From Sphingomonas leidyi (GTDB lineage: Bacteria > Pseudomonadota > Alphaproteobacteria > Sphingomonadales > Sphingomonadaceae): a stretch of DNA of 64,000 bases. This document shows, piece by piece, positions 8,302 through 16,732 of the stretch. Position 1 is the first letter of the stretch. Each line of letters opens with the position of its first letter. The stretch is from NCBI RefSeq assembly GCF_011761945.1, contig NZ_JAASQV010000005.1, positions 62,001 through 126,000 of the forward strand, given 5' to 3'. The notes under the pieces are model-generated. The model saw only the letters and a program-made list of their open reading frames with translations, made no database searches and was not told the origin of the DNA. Position numbers and translations under genes: made by a program.

Positions 8302-8494
8302 ATGGGCGCCTCGAGCGCGCGCCTGAAGCTTCGACTTGAGCCGAACGGCTGCGCACCGGTCCACCGTCAGCTGCAACGTGCAAGCGCCGGCCTTCTGTGT
8401 TCGCATGCCGGTCCGGCAGGGGTCCGGGCGCAGTGCAAACCCATATGGTTCGTGATGATGGCCCATTTGTGCCACGCCTGCCGGGCGGGCGCGT

Positions 8495-9247
8495 TCAGGG
8501 CGAGGGTGCGCGATCCGGCCGGTCGTACAATTCCCATACCTGCTCTCCCGTCACCGTGTCCGCATAGGGCCTGCCGTTCGCATCGCGGCTCGGCGCATAG
8601 CGGAAGCGTTTCCTGATCAGCCGGCAGGTCGTCTCGTCGAGATCGGCGCTGCCGCTCGATCGCGTCACCTGGCAATCGGTCACCCGCCCGTTCACGCCCA
8701 CCGTGAAGCGCAGACCCACCGTGCCGCTCGCGCCGGCCTCCGCCGCGGCCTTCGGATAATCGCGCCCGGTGATCCTGCCCTCGAGCAGCCGCAGCACCGT
8801 GCCGCCCCCGCCGCCCGATCCGTCGCCGTCGCCGCCCGCTCCGGAGCCGGTGCCGGACCCGCCCGCGCCGGTGCCCGGTCCGGCGACCGGCGCATTGCCC
8901 GAATGCGCGTCACTGCCCTGTGCCGGGATCGTCGCGGCGGGAAGCGGCTGGGGCAGGGGCGTCTTCACCGGTGCGGCCACTTCGCTGGCGCGGGACACCA
9001 GGTTGGGCGGCGCGGCCTTGCCGGCTTCCCGGGGCGCGTGCGGCTTCGGCTTGGGTGCGACTCGCGGTTCCGGCGGGGGAGGCGGGGGCAGCGCGAAGGC
9101 GACCAGCCGCATCGCCGGCGCGGGGACGAGGTGCAGGTTCACGCCCAGCCCGCGCATCAGCATCCAGACGAGCAGCGCCACCAGCGCCAGCGCGCCGAAC
9201 GCGCTGCCGATCCGTTCGCGCGGGGTCGGGATGCCGGCGCCTGTCAT
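8495..9247 (-). CDS. TonB-family energy transducer
   Basis: A 250-residue TonB-like protein that would couple the inner-membrane proton motive force (with ExbB/ExbD) to outer-membrane receptors. One N-terminal transmembrane helix (about residues 16-32) is followed by a Pro-rich stretch (PPPPPPEPRVAPKPKPHAPR, about 52-71), a Gly/Ser-rich flexible region (about 120-150) and a C-terminal TonB fold starting GTVGLRFTVGVNGRVTDC. The C-terminal domain has the usual two cysteines of this subgroup (DCQVT and ETTCRLI). The Gly-rich insert is unusually long. No exbBD genes are nearby. The receptor at 53695 is a possible partner but not specifically linked. Confidence 0.85.
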   Translation of the reverse strand: MTGAGIPTPRERIGSAFGALALVALLVWMLMRGLGVNLHLVPAPAMRLVAFALPPPPPPEPRVAPKPKPHAPREAGKAAPPNLVSRASEVAAPVKTPLPQPLPAATIPAQGSDAHSGNAPVAGPGTGAGGSGTGSGAGGDGDGSGGGGGTVLRLLEGRITGRDYPKAAAEAGASGTVGLRFTVGVNGRVTDCQVTRSSGSADLDETTCRLIRKRFRYAPSRDANGRPYADTVTGEQVWELYDRPDRAPSP

Positions 9248-9371
9248 GCCGCGGACAATGCGCCGGGCACCGCGAACGATCCCGATGAACGCCCTGTTGT
9301 TTTCGGTTCATGCAACCGCCGGCCATCCGGCAAGTTGTCTGCACATTGGATTCGAAGAAGGGATGGAAATC

Positions 9372-9689
9372 ATGCGCAAGCTCATCGCGGCCACTGCCGC
9401 CCTCGCACTGGCCATGCCCGTCGCGGTCGTTCCGACGGCGCCTGCCCAGGCCCAGTCGCACTACAAGGGCAAGTCGTCCAAGTCGCGCACCTATTACAAG
9501 AAGTGCCGCCGCTCGACCGGCACGGCCGGCCTGGTCGGCGGCGCCGCGGTGGGCGTACTCGCCGGCCCTGCGATCATCGGCCACGGCCTGCTCGGCGCCG
9601 CGGTGGGCGGTGTGGGCGGTGCGCTCGGCGGCCGGGCGATCGATCGCAGCATCACCGCCAAGAAGCGCTGCCACTATGTCCGTCGATAG
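9372..9689 (+). CDS. Exported glycine-zipper protein
   Basis: A 105-residue protein with a signal peptide ending at about AQA (residue 27), a basic Lys/Tyr/Ser stretch (SHYKGKSSKSRTYYKKCRR) and a glycine-zipper helical hairpin (GGAAVGVLAGPAIIGHGLLG and the following GGVGGALGG). It ends in a second cysteine motif (KKRCHYVRR), so the two Cys could form a disulphide. Glycine-zipper proteins of this size sit in or near the envelope; the function is unknown. ATG 9372 is preferred to the in-frame ATG at 9363 because GAAGGGA lies at a better distance and the signal begins MRKLI. The gene is convergent with the DSD1-family enzyme, only 3 bases apart. Confidence 0.8.
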   Translation: MRKLIAATAALALAMPVAVVPTAPAQAQSHYKGKSSKSRTYYKKCRRSTGTAGLVGGAAVGVLAGPAIIGHGLLGAAVGGVGGALGGRAIDRSITAKKRCHYVRR

Positions 9690-9692
9690 ATG

Positions 9693-10757
9693 CTAGGTGG
9701 AGCGGCCGCGCGCGGTCACCGGCCAGGCGCCGGTCACCGTGCCGCCCTCCGCCAGGTGGTAGACGTCGTACAGATTCACCGTCGGGTCGCAGTGCGGCGG
9801 AACCAGCGTGACGCGTTCCGCCAGGCCCGGCAGATCCTCGCCGATCAGCGCACCCTGCTCGTCGCCCATGAAGGCGTATCGCGCGGTGCCTGACGCGGGC
9901 ACAGGCACCCCGGCATCGGTGGCGAAGGACTTCAATCCCGCATCGATCGTCACCATGCCGGGCGTGTTCGCGCTGACCACGCTGGAATCCACCCAGAGCG
10001 CCTGCTCGAAGCGCGGCCCCGCCAGTTCGCAGTCGCGATATTCGCGGTCGAGGAAGATATAGCTCCCCACCTGCAGCTCGGTGAGTACGCCCAGATCGGC
10101 GTCGATCGCAAAGGTGCCGGTGCCGGCGCCGGTCACCACGGGAATAGCGAACCCCGCCGCCGCCAATGCCGCCAGCACGGTGCGCAGATAGGCGGTCCTT
10201 TCCGCGATCGCCGCTTGCCGATCCGCGAAACGGGCGATGTGCTGCTCGGACCCGCAATAATATTGCACGCCGCCCAGCGTCAGCCCGGCCTCCGCGATCG
10301 CCTGCGCCAGCGCGACGGCGGCCCGGGGCGAAGTCACGCCGGTGCGGTGCTTGCCGGGGTCGACATCGACGAAGATCGTCGCGCCGCAGCCCGCCAGCGC
10401 GCGCACCGCCTCCGGATGGTCCGCCACCGCCGAGAGCCGGATCCTCGCTGCCAGCGCCGCCAGCCGTGCGATGCCGCCGCGGGTCACCACGGGCGAGGTG
10501 AGGTGGATGTCGCCCACCCCGTCCGCCGCGAGCGCTTCCGCCTCGCCCAGCTTGGCGCAGCATATGCCGACCGCCCCGGCCGCGATCTGCCGCCGGGCGA
10601 TCTCGCCGCTCTTGTGCGTCTTGGCATGGGGCCGCAGCGCGAGGCCGCGCGCCCTGGCGAAGGCCGCCATCGCGGCGATGTTGCGGTCCATCGCCGCCAC
10701 GTCGAGCAGCAGCGCGGGCGTGGCCAGGTCGGTACGGGGCAGGGGGAAGGCGCTCAT
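9693..10757 (-). CDS. DSD1-family PLP enzyme (D-serine dehydratase / D-threonine aldolase type)
   Basis: A 354-residue fold-type III PLP enzyme (alanine racemase-like barrel) of the family containing eukaryotic D-serine dehydratase and bacterial D-threonine aldolase. The N-terminal barrel carries the PLP lysine in RPHAKTHKS (about residue 45), and the C-terminal domain ends with the metal site VPPHCDPTVNLYD (His and Cys about residues 325-330), which binds Zn2+ in the dehydratase and Mn2+ in the aldolase. It probably cleaves or dehydrates D-threonine, D-allo-threonine or D-serine in the cytoplasm; the exact substrate cannot be told from sequence. It diverges from the aminopeptidase P gene, 83 bases away. 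Confidence 0.88.
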   Translation of the reverse strand: MSAFPLPRTDLATPALLLDVAAMDRNIAAMAAFARARGLALRPHAKTHKSGEIARRQIAAGAVGICCAKLGEAEALAADGVGDIHLTSPVVTRGGIARLAALAARIRLSAVADHPEAVRALAGCGATIFVDVDPGKHRTGVTSPRAAVALAQAIAEAGLTLGGVQYYCGSEQHIARFADRQAAIAERTAYLRTVLAALAAAGFAIPVVTGAGTGTFAIDADLGVLTELQVGSYIFLDREYRDCELAGPRFEQALWVDSSVVSANTPGMVTIDAGLKSFATDAGVPVPASGTARYAFMGDEQGALIGEDLPGLAERVTLVPPHCDPTVNLYDVYHLAEGGTVTGAWPVTARGRST

Positions 10758-10840
10758 CGGTCAGGCGATAGCGCAAGGTGTGACTTTTGCCGAATAACGG
10801 CGCAAAGCAGCCCCATAGAGTCCAGCTAAGAGTAGAAACG

Positions 10841-12637
10841 ATGTCCAGCTATGCCGACCGCCTCAAGGCCCTGCGCGAGCAGTTGAAGCGCGACCGTCTC
10901 GACGGTTTCGTGGTGCCGCTCACCGACGAGCACATGTCCGAATATGTCGGCGCCTATGCCCAGCGCCTTGCCTGGCTCACCGGCTTCCAGGGCTCGGCCG
11001 GCACCGCGGTCGTCCTGCCCCAGGAGGCGGCGATCTTCACCGACGGACGCTATACGCTCCAGGTCCGCCAGCAGGTCTCGGCGGCGGATTGGGAATATGT
11101 CGGCGTTCCCGCCACCAGCGTGTCGGGCTGGCTCGGGGCGCATGCGCCGGACGGCGGCCGGATCGGCTATGATCCCTGGCTGCACACCCGTATTTGGGTG
11201 GAGGAAGCGCGCAAGGCGCTGGCCGAGAAGGGTGCGGAGCTCGTCGCGGTGGATACCAACCCGATCGACGCGGTGTGGCCGGACAAGCCGGCGCCCAGCG
11301 CCGCGACGCTGGCGGTCCAGTCCGATGCGGCCGCCGGCAAGTCCTCGCCCGCCAAGCGCGCCGAGATCGCCGACTGGCTGGCCGAGCGCAAGGCGGACGC
11401 CGTCGTGCTCTCCGCGCTCGATTCGATCGCCTGGGCGTTCAATATCCGCGGTACCGATGTCAGCCACACGCCGGTGGCGCTCGCCTATGCGATCGTCAAT
11501 GCGGACGGCACCGCCGACCTGTTCGTCGCGCCCGAGAAGATGAGCGACGCGGTGCGCCAGCATCTCGGCAATGCGATCCGCATCCATGATCGCACCGCCT
11601 TCGCCTCCGCGCTCAAGGGCTTTGCCGGCAAGCGCGTCGCCGCCGATCCGGGCAGCGCGGTCGCCGCCGTGTTCGATGCGCTCGATGCCGGCGGCGCGAA
11701 GATACTGGCGCTGCGCGACCCCGTGATCCTGGCCAAGGCGATCAAGAACCCGGCCGAGATCGCCGGGCAGAAGGCTGCCCAGGCCCGCGACGGCGCCGCG
11801 CTCTCGCGCTTCCTGAAATGGTTCGAGGAAACCGCGCCCCGGTGCGGCCTCACCGAGATGTCGGCCGCCGACAAGCTGCGCGAATTCCGCGAGGCGACCG
11901 GCGTGCTCAAGGACCTGAGCTTCGACACCATCTCCGCCACCGGCCCCAACGGCGCGATCCCGCACTACAAGGTGACGGACGAATCGAGCCTGCCGATCGA
12001 ACTCGGCCAGCTCTATCTCGTCGATTCGGGCGGCCAATATGCGGATGGCACCACCGATGTGACGCGGGTGATGCCGGTGGGCGAGGCGAGCGACGAGATG
12101 CGGGACCGCTTCACGCGCGTCCTGAAGGGCCATATCGCCATCGCCACCGCGATCTTCCCCGACGGCACCACCGGCGCCCAGCTCGACAGCTTCGCGCGGC
12201 GCCCCTTGTGGGAAGTCGGCCTCGATTACGGCCATGGCACCGGGCATGGCGTCGGTTCGTACCTGTCGGTGCACGAGGGCCCGCAGCGCATCGCCCAGCC
12301 CTATTATCCGGGCGGCCAGAGCCTGGAGCCGCTGCGCGAGGGCATGTTCCTGTCGAACGAGCCCGGTTACTATAAGGCGCAGGAATTTGGCATCCGGATC
12401 GAGAACCTGGTGCTGGTGGTCAAGCAGTTGATTTCGGGTGCGGAACAACAGATGCTCGGCTTCGAGACGCTGACCTTCGCGCCGATTGAGCGAACGCTGA
12501 TTAAACCATCTCTGCTAACCGTGCAGGAACTTGCCTGGCTCAATGCCTATCATGCTGAAGTCCTGCGGATCCTGGGTCCGCAGCTGGGCGGGGACGAGTT
12601 GGCATGGTTAGAAGCGAAGTGCGCACCTATCGGGTGA
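10841..12637 (+). CDS. Xaa-Pro aminopeptidase (M24B, APP1 type)
   Basis: A 598-residue cytosolic dinuclear metallopeptidase that removes the N-terminal residue before proline. It has the three-domain layout of eukaryotic-type APP1: two creatinase-like N-terminal domains (about residues 1-300) and a pita-bread C-terminal domain. Metal ligands are visible: VDSGGQYADGTTDVT (two Asp), the GHGTGHGVG histidine, NEPGYY and IRIENLVLV (two Glu). It has no signal peptide. The ATG at 10841 follows GAGTAGAAACG, a weak ribosome binding site; the next in-frame start would truncate domain 1. The last 34 bases overlap a small ORF in another frame. Confidence 0.93.
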   Translation: MSSYADRLKALREQLKRDRLDGFVVPLTDEHMSEYVGAYAQRLAWLTGFQGSAGTAVVLPQEAAIFTDGRYTLQVRQQVSAADWEYVGVPATSVSGWLGAHAPDGGRIGYDPWLHTRIWVEEARKALAEKGAELVAVDTNPIDAVWPDKPAPSAATLAVQSDAAAGKSSPAKRAEIADWLAERKADAVVLSALDSIAWAFNIRGTDVSHTPVALAYAIVNADGTADLFVAPEKMSDAVRQHLGNAIRIHDRTAFASALKGFAGKRVAADPGSAVAAVFDALDAGGAKILALRDPVILAKAIKNPAEIAGQKAAQARDGAALSRFLKWFEETAPRCGLTEMSAADKLREFREATGVLKDLSFDTISATGPNGAIPHYKVTDESSLPIELGQLYLVDSGGQYADGTTDVTRVMPVGEASDEMRDRFTRVLKGHIAIATAIFPDGTTGAQLDSFARRPLWEVGLDYGHGTGHGVGSYLSVHEGPQRIAQPYYPGGQSLEPLREGMFLSNEPGYYKAQEFGIRIENLVLVVKQLISGAEQQMLGFETLTFAPIERTLIKPSLLTVQELAWLNAYHAEVLRILGPQLGGDELAWLEAKCAPIG

Positions 12638-12753
12638 TGTGGTTCCTGGCGGGTGCGGTCACGATGGCGGTATATCTGCTCGGGCCGCACGCGATCGCGC
12701 GCAACGCCTATGATGCCGCGGACCGCGTATCGCTATGGGTGGCGTCGCTCTGA
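12604..12753 (+). CDS. 49-residue single-pass membrane protein (tentative)
   Basis: A small ORF overlapping the end of the aminopeptidase P gene by 34 bases. It begins MVRSEVRTYRVMWFLAG and has one hydrophobic helix (about residues 11-30), then an Ala/Arg-rich tail. A ribosome binding site GGCGGGGA lies about 10 bases before the ATG. The overlap with an upstream gene is typical of translational coupling. Its 3' end also overlaps the minus-strand gene at 12708, which is a reason for caution. No family recognised. Confidence 0.45.
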   Translation: MVRSEVRTYRVMWFLAGAVTMAVYLLGPHAIARNAYDAADRVSLWVASL

Positions 12754-12893
12754 GAATCGGGGCCCTGGGAATCCGGGCCCTGGGAATCGGGCGGGTCGCC
12801 GACAGTGGCCTGCGCCCGTGCCTGCGTCTTGCGTTTCCTCAGATTGACCCGCAACGCCTCGGCCAGGCGGGCCTTCTTCTCCGCTTCGCTCAT
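12708..12893 (-). CDS. 61-residue basic small protein with DSQGP repeats
   Basis: Starts MSEAEKKARLAEALRVNLRKR: an amphipathic, strongly basic helix (about residues 2-28) of a kind I recognise from short sphingomonad proteins of unknown function. The C-terminal part repeats DSQGP twice and then DSQSD, encoded by near-identical 15-base units (12750-12793), so the tail is a recent tandem expansion. The ATG at 12893 is preferred over upstream in-frame starts, which would run through the tRNA promoter. It is divergent from the tRNA gene. Function unknown; the helix could bind nucleic acid or a partner protein. Confidence 0.6.
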   Translation of the reverse strand: MSEAEKKARLAEALRVNLRKRKTQARAQATVGDPPDSQGPDSQGPDSQSDATHSDTRSAAS

Positions 12894-12922
12894 CTTCCTG
12901 CGATAAACCGTCCATGGGCGGG

Positions 12923-12951
12923 TTGACAATCGGTCCCGCCCAAGCACATAG
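12923..12951 (+). promoter_or_regulatory. Candidate promoter of tRNA-Thr
   Basis: TTGACA at 12923-12928 is a perfect -35 box. After 16-17 bases comes CACATA/ACATAG (12945-12951), a poor but correctly placed -10. The tRNA begins about 40 bases further on, as expected for a processed 5' leader. Confidence 0.5.
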
Positions 12952-12997
12952 GCGCCTCCCGCTTGGGACCCGGCACTGCCGGACCGTTCGAGCGAGT

Positions 12998-13072
<75 letters not shown>

Positions 13073-13079
13073 CTCGCCC

Positions 13080-14354
13080 CTAGAAGGCGAACAGATCCCC
13101 CATCCGGGGTTCCCGCTCCAGAAACGCCGTCACCGCGCCATAGGTCGCGTCGAGATCGGCATCGTCGATGCAATAGGGCGGCATCACATACACCGTGTTG
13201 CCCAGCGGCCGGATCAGCACGCCGCGCTCCAGCGCGAAGGACCTGAGGCGCGGGCCCACCGAATCGAGATAGGCCGATTCGCCCGTGCCGATCTCGGCGG
13301 CGACGATCGTGCCCAGCCGGCGCGGATTGCGGACCAGCGGATGCCGGGCCAGCGCGTCGAGATGGTCCTGCTGGCGGTCGCCCAGGTCGGCGATGCGTTC
13401 GCGCACCGGCTCGTCGCGCCAGATCGCCAGATTGGCGTTGGCCGCCGCGCAGGCGATCGGATTGGCGGTGTAGCTCGACGAGTGGAAGAACATGCGGGCG
13501 CGATCGGTCGACAGGTGCGCCTCGAAGATCGCTGCGGTCGCCATCGTGACGGCCAGCGGGATCGCCCCGCCGGTCAGCCCCTTGGACAGGCAGAGGATGT
13601 CGGGCACCACGCCCGCCTGCTCGCAGGCGAGCAAGGTTCCGGTGCGGCCCCATCCCGTCATCACTTCGTCGGCGATGAACAGTACCTCGTGCGCCGCGCA
13701 GATCCTGCGCATCTCGGCGAGCAGGCTGGCGGGGTAGAATTTCATGCCGCCCGCGCCGAGCACCAGCGGCTCGACCAGCAGCGCGGCGGGCTTGTCGCGG
13801 CACTGCGCCTCCAGCGCGTCGAGCGTCGCCTTGCTCTGGCCGGGCTCGGGGAAGGGGATGGTCGCCACGTCGAACAGCAGGGGCTGATAGGGCCGGTTGA
13901 ACACGCCGCGCGCGCCGACCGACATGCCGCCGATCGTGTCGCCATGATAGCCATGCTCCATCACGACGATGCGGTGGCGGGGCTCGCCGCGATTGTCCCA
14001 GAAGCCGAGCGCCATCTTCAGCGCCACTTCGACGCTGGTCGAGCCGCTGTCGGAGAAGAAGACGTGCCGGAGCGGGTCGGGCATGATCCGCGCCAGTTCG
14101 CGGGCGAGTGCCTCGGCCGGTTCATGGGTCCAGCCGGCGAAGATGATCTGGTCCATCCGGCTCGCCGTTTCGGCGATCGCGGCCATGATCCGCGGATGGC
14201 AATGGCCGTGCGTCGTGACCCACCAGGAGGAGATCGCATCGACGAAGCGCCGCCCGTCCCGCGTGTGCAGCGCCGCGCCTTCGGTGCGCACCACTTCGGG
14301 GATCGGCTCGCCGAGACCGTGCTGGGTGAACGGATGCCAGACGGGGGAAGTCAT
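13080..14354 (-). CDS. bioA: Adenosylmethionine-8-amino-7-oxononanoate aminotransferase
   Basis: BioA makes 7,8-diaminopelargonate from KAPA, using S-adenosylmethionine as amino donor, the third-last step of biotin synthesis. The 424-residue class III PLP aminotransferase has WHPFTQH at the N-terminus (a BioA hallmark, residues 6-12), SSWWVTTHGH (substrate-site Trp), the ADEVMTGWGRTG motif and the PLP lysine in CLSKGLTGG (about residue 270). The start ATG overlaps the bioD stop (ATGA), so the two are translationally coupled. It is the last gene of a bioF-bioD-bioA operon and is convergent with tRNA-Thr. Confidence 0.96.
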   Translation of the reverse strand: MTSPVWHPFTQHGLGEPIPEVVRTEGAALHTRDGRRFVDAISSWWVTTHGHCHPRIMAAIAETASRMDQIIFAGWTHEPAEALARELARIMPDPLRHVFFSDSGSTSVEVALKMALGFWDNRGEPRHRIVVMEHGYHGDTIGGMSVGARGVFNRPYQPLLFDVATIPFPEPGQSKATLDALEAQCRDKPAALLVEPLVLGAGGMKFYPASLLAEMRRICAAHEVLFIADEVMTGWGRTGTLLACEQAGVVPDILCLSKGLTGGAIPLAVTMATAAIFEAHLSTDRARMFFHSSSYTANPIACAAANANLAIWRDEPVRERIADLGDRQQDHLDALARHPLVRNPRRLGTIVAAEIGTGESAYLDSVGPRLRSFALERGVLIRPLGNTVYVMPPYCIDDADLDATYGAVTAFLEREPRMGDLFAF

Positions 14355-14962
14355 GCGGTGAAGTCCGTGAGGGTGAAGGCCCGCGCGAAGGCGGCGGCAA
14401 GGGCGGGGCGGTCGAGCGGGTCGAGGATCGGCAGGCGCCCAAGCCGGCGGACTCCGCCGATCGCGGCGATGGTGGCTTCGCTGTCCTCGTTCGCTTCCCC
14501 GACGAACGCCACGCCGAGGATCGGCACGCCGCGCGCGCGGAGCGCCTCGATCGAGAGCAGGCTGTGGTTGATCGTGCCCAGCGCAGTACGGGCGACCAGG
14601 ACCACCGGCAATCGCCAGCGCGCGAACAGGTCGGCATAGAGTAGCTCGCGCGTCACCGGCACCAGCACGCCGCCGGCGCCCTCGATCACCAGCGGGTCGA
14701 TCGCGGGCGGATTGAGCCGCGCCGGATCGATCGCCACGCCGTCGATCTCGGCGGCCAGATGCGGCGAGCAGGGAGTGTTCAGCCGATAGGCCTCGGGCAA
14801 TGTCGCCGCTCCCGACAAGGCGGCGACCCGCTCGGCATCGCTGGCGCCCTCCAGCCCGCTCTGCACCGGCTTCCAATAGGCCGCGCCCAGGGCTCCGGCC
14901 AGGCCGGCCGCGAACACGGTCTTGCCGATATCGGTATCGGTGCCGGTGACCACGATCCTCAT
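14351..14962 (-). CDS. bioD: Dethiobiotin synthetase
   Basis: BioD closes the ureido ring of dethiobiotin from diaminopelargonate, CO2 and ATP. The 203-residue protein has the P-loop GTDTDIGKT at residues 7-15, the substrate lysine/Ser region YWKPVQSG (about 29-36) and the VIEGAGGVLVP motif (about 103-113). The ATG at 14962 overlaps the bioF stop by 4 bases and the gene's own stop overlaps bioA in the same way. Slightly shorter than E. coli BioD (225 residues) but complete in its motifs. Confidence 0.95.
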   Translation of the reverse strand: MRIVVTGTDTDIGKTVFAAGLAGALGAAYWKPVQSGLEGASDAERVAALSGAATLPEAYRLNTPCSPHLAAEIDGVAIDPARLNPPAIDPLVIEGAGGVLVPVTRELLYADLFARWRLPVVLVARTALGTINHSLLSIEALRARGVPILGVAFVGEANEDSEATIAAIGGVRRLGRLPILDPLDRPALAAAFARAFTLTDFTA

Positions 14963-16089
14963 GCCAGGCCCCGCAGCGCATCGGCGAGGGCGGCGACGTC
15001 GTCCTCGCCGGCGTTGAGAGTCAGCGAGATGCGCAGCCGCGAAGTCCCTGCCGGCACGGTCGGCGGGCGGATGCCGCGCACGTCGAAGCCGAGCCGCTGC
15101 AACTCCGCCGCCATCGCCATGGTCCGCGCATCTTCCCCGATCATCAGCGGCAATATCTGCGAGCCCGTTGCCCGCACGCCCACCGGGGCCAGCAGCGCCT
15201 CCGCCTGCCGGATCAGCCCGTGCAGCCGCGCGCGCCGTGCCGGCTCGGCGATCAGCGCCAGCGCCGCGCGCACCGCCTCCGCCATCAGCGGCGAAGGCGC
15301 GGTCGAGAAGATGAAGGCCCGGCCGCGATTGACCAGGAAGTCGCGCACCACCCGCGGCCCGCACAGCAGCGCGCCTTCGCAGCCCAGCGCCTTGCCGCAG
15401 GTATGCAGCGTGATCAGGTTCTCGCGCCCCGCCAGCCCTGCCGCCAGCCCGCGCCCCTGCGGCCCGAACACGCCGGTGGCGTGCGCTTCGTCGACCAGCA
15501 GCACTGCTTCGTGCCGGTCCGCCAGCGCGGCGAGTTGGTCGAGCGGCGCCTGGTCGCCGTCCATGGAATAGAGGCTTTCCACGGCGATCCAGATGCGCCC
15601 GGTGCCGCCCGCGTGCCGCCACGCCGCGATGGCGTGCTCGAACGCGCCGACATCGTTGTGCGCGGCCTCGCGCGCTTCCGCCCGGCTCAGCCGCATGCCT
15701 TCGTGCGCGCTGGCATGGATCAGCATGTCGTGGACGATCAGGTCGCCGCGCTGCGGCAGCGTGGCGAGCAGCGCCGCATTGGCGGCATAGCCGGTCGAGA
15801 AATAGAGGGCGCTCCCGGCGCCGAAGAACCGTGCGGCTTCCACTTCCAGCGCCTCATGCGCTTCGTGGTTGCCCCGCAGCAGCCGCGATCCGCCGGACCC
15901 GATCGGGATGCCCGCATCGATCGCCGCGCGCACCGCCGCCGCCAGCGCAGGATCGCCGGCCAGGGCCAGATAGTCGTTGGAGGAGAAATCCCGTCCCGCC
16001 CGCTGGGCCAGCCGTCGCGCACGGCTGCGTTCGGCGAGGTCGGCAAGGTCACGGCGCTGCGCTTCGAAATGGGGCATCCCCGCGCCCAT
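14959..16089 (-). CDS. bioF: 8-amino-7-oxononanoate synthase
   Basis: BioF condenses pimeloyl-ACP (or CoA) with L-alanine, releasing CO2, to give KAPA. The 376-residue alpha-oxoamine synthase has FSSNDYLALA (about residues 35-44), GSGGSRLLRGNH, the VDEAHATGVFGPQGRG motif and the PLP lysine in HTCGKALG (about residue 233). It is first in the operon; bioB, bioC and other pimeloyl-ACP genes are not in the window. It is a paralogue of the hemA product at 38931, but the alanine-type residues and biotin neighbours settle the assignment. An internal ATG four codons in is a possible alternative start. Confidence 0.95.
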   Translation of the reverse strand: MGAGMPHFEAQRRDLADLAERSRARRLAQRAGRDFSSNDYLALAGDPALAAAVRAAIDAGIPIGSGGSRLLRGNHEAHEALEVEAARFFGAGSALYFSTGYAANAALLATLPQRGDLIVHDMLIHASAHEGMRLSRAEAREAAHNDVGAFEHAIAAWRHAGGTGRIWIAVESLYSMDGDQAPLDQLAALADRHEAVLLVDEAHATGVFGPQGRGLAAGLAGRENLITLHTCGKALGCEGALLCGPRVVRDFLVNRGRAFIFSTAPSPLMAEAVRAALALIAEPARRARLHGLIRQAEALLAPVGVRATGSQILPLMIGEDARTMAMAAELQRLGFDVRGIRPPTVPAGTSRLRISLTLNAGEDDVAALADALRGLA

Positions 16090-16138
16090 AGGCGCAGTGG
16101 GCGCGATCGGCCAAGCGCGGAAGCCCGCGCGCCCGGGG

Positions 16139-16567
16139 TCAGCCGTCCCGCGGCTCCGTCATTTCCAGCGCGTCGCGCAGCATGGACATCGGACTCACGT
16201 CGCCGCTGGCGACCAGCACCGCATATTGATTGACGAGCTGCCACTTGTTGCGTTCGACCACCAGGACCAGGTCCTGGTTGAGCGGAATCTGGCTGCCGTC
16301 GATCCGGACCGCCGCGAAGAACAGCCCGTCGATCCAGAAGAGAGCGAGGCTGTTGTTGCCGTTGAAGAACTTGCCCGGGCCGTCGCCCGCGTTGAGCGTC
16401 CGCGGCACTGCCTGCATGCCGGGCTGATATCGGTTGCTGCCCGATTGGCCCCAGCCCGGAATCGTGCCGCCCGAGGTTCCCAGGCCGTTGATGCTCAGGT
16501 TGAGATCCTGGCTGGTCAGGTTCATCACATAGACGTTGCCCGCCGCTGCGTTCGGAGCCTCTACCAT
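16139..16567 (-). CDS. 142-residue orphan protein
   Basis: A single gene with a good ribosome binding site (GGGAGAGAAGG just before ATG 16567). The protein is soluble-looking, rich in Asn, Gly and hydrophobic residues, with no signal peptide, and has an all-beta look (NVYVMNLTSQDLNLSINGLG; LVLVVERNKWQLVNQYAVLV). It opens with a short Ala/Asn stretch. I do not recognise a family. The many NG/GN turns and short strands could fit a lectin-like or structural beta-sandwich, but that is a guess. It sits alone between bioF and the C1 operon, on the opposite strand from the latter. Confidence 0.65.
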   Translation of the reverse strand: MVEAPNAAAGNVYVMNLTSQDLNLSINGLGTSGGTIPGWGQSGSNRYQPGMQAVPRTLNAGDGPGKFFNGNNSLALFWIDGLFFAAVRIDGSQIPLNQDLVLVVERNKWQLVNQYAVLVASGDVSPMSMLRDALEMTEPRDG

Positions 16568-16694
16568 CCTTCTCTCCCGCCATCCCGCGCGGCCGGAAAA
16601 ATAGCACGGGCCTCTCGCGGCGTCGCCGCGGATTGCCGCCGTTTCGGCGATATCGGCCCTGTGCGGCCGGCGGCTTGCCTCGCCCGGGGCAGTG

Positions 16695-16716
16695 GTGTAT
16701 TATTTAGATAATACAC
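16695..16716. promoter_or_regulatory. AT-rich perfect palindrome, candidate operator/promoter of the C1 operon
   Basis: Arms GTGTATTAT (16695-16703) and ATAATACAC (16708-16716) are exact complements around TTAG. The element ends 16 bases before the ATG at 16733 and contains a -10-like ATAAT, so a bound regulator would cover the promoter. Short AT-rich palindromes of this GTGTA...TACAC form are bound by YtrA-type GntR repressors in other bacteria; no such regulator lies nearby, so the partner is unknown. Confidence 0.65.
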
Positions 16717-16732
16717 ATATGGGAGATGCGGG

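Larger units (their letters stand above)
7765..8494. other. 730-base region without a gene of ordinary size
   Basis: The longest non-coding stretch in the window. It holds, in order: an inverted repeat (7822-7860), a relatively AT-rich stretch (about 7955-8010) that may carry a promoter, an extended Shine-Dalgarno with an 18-codon ORF (8063-8119), several small hairpins (8131-8151 and 8163-8175), a strong intrinsic terminator (8255-8301), and then 8302-8494, where I see nothing. Longer open frames here have no supporting start signals or recognisable protein. Confidence 0.7.
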
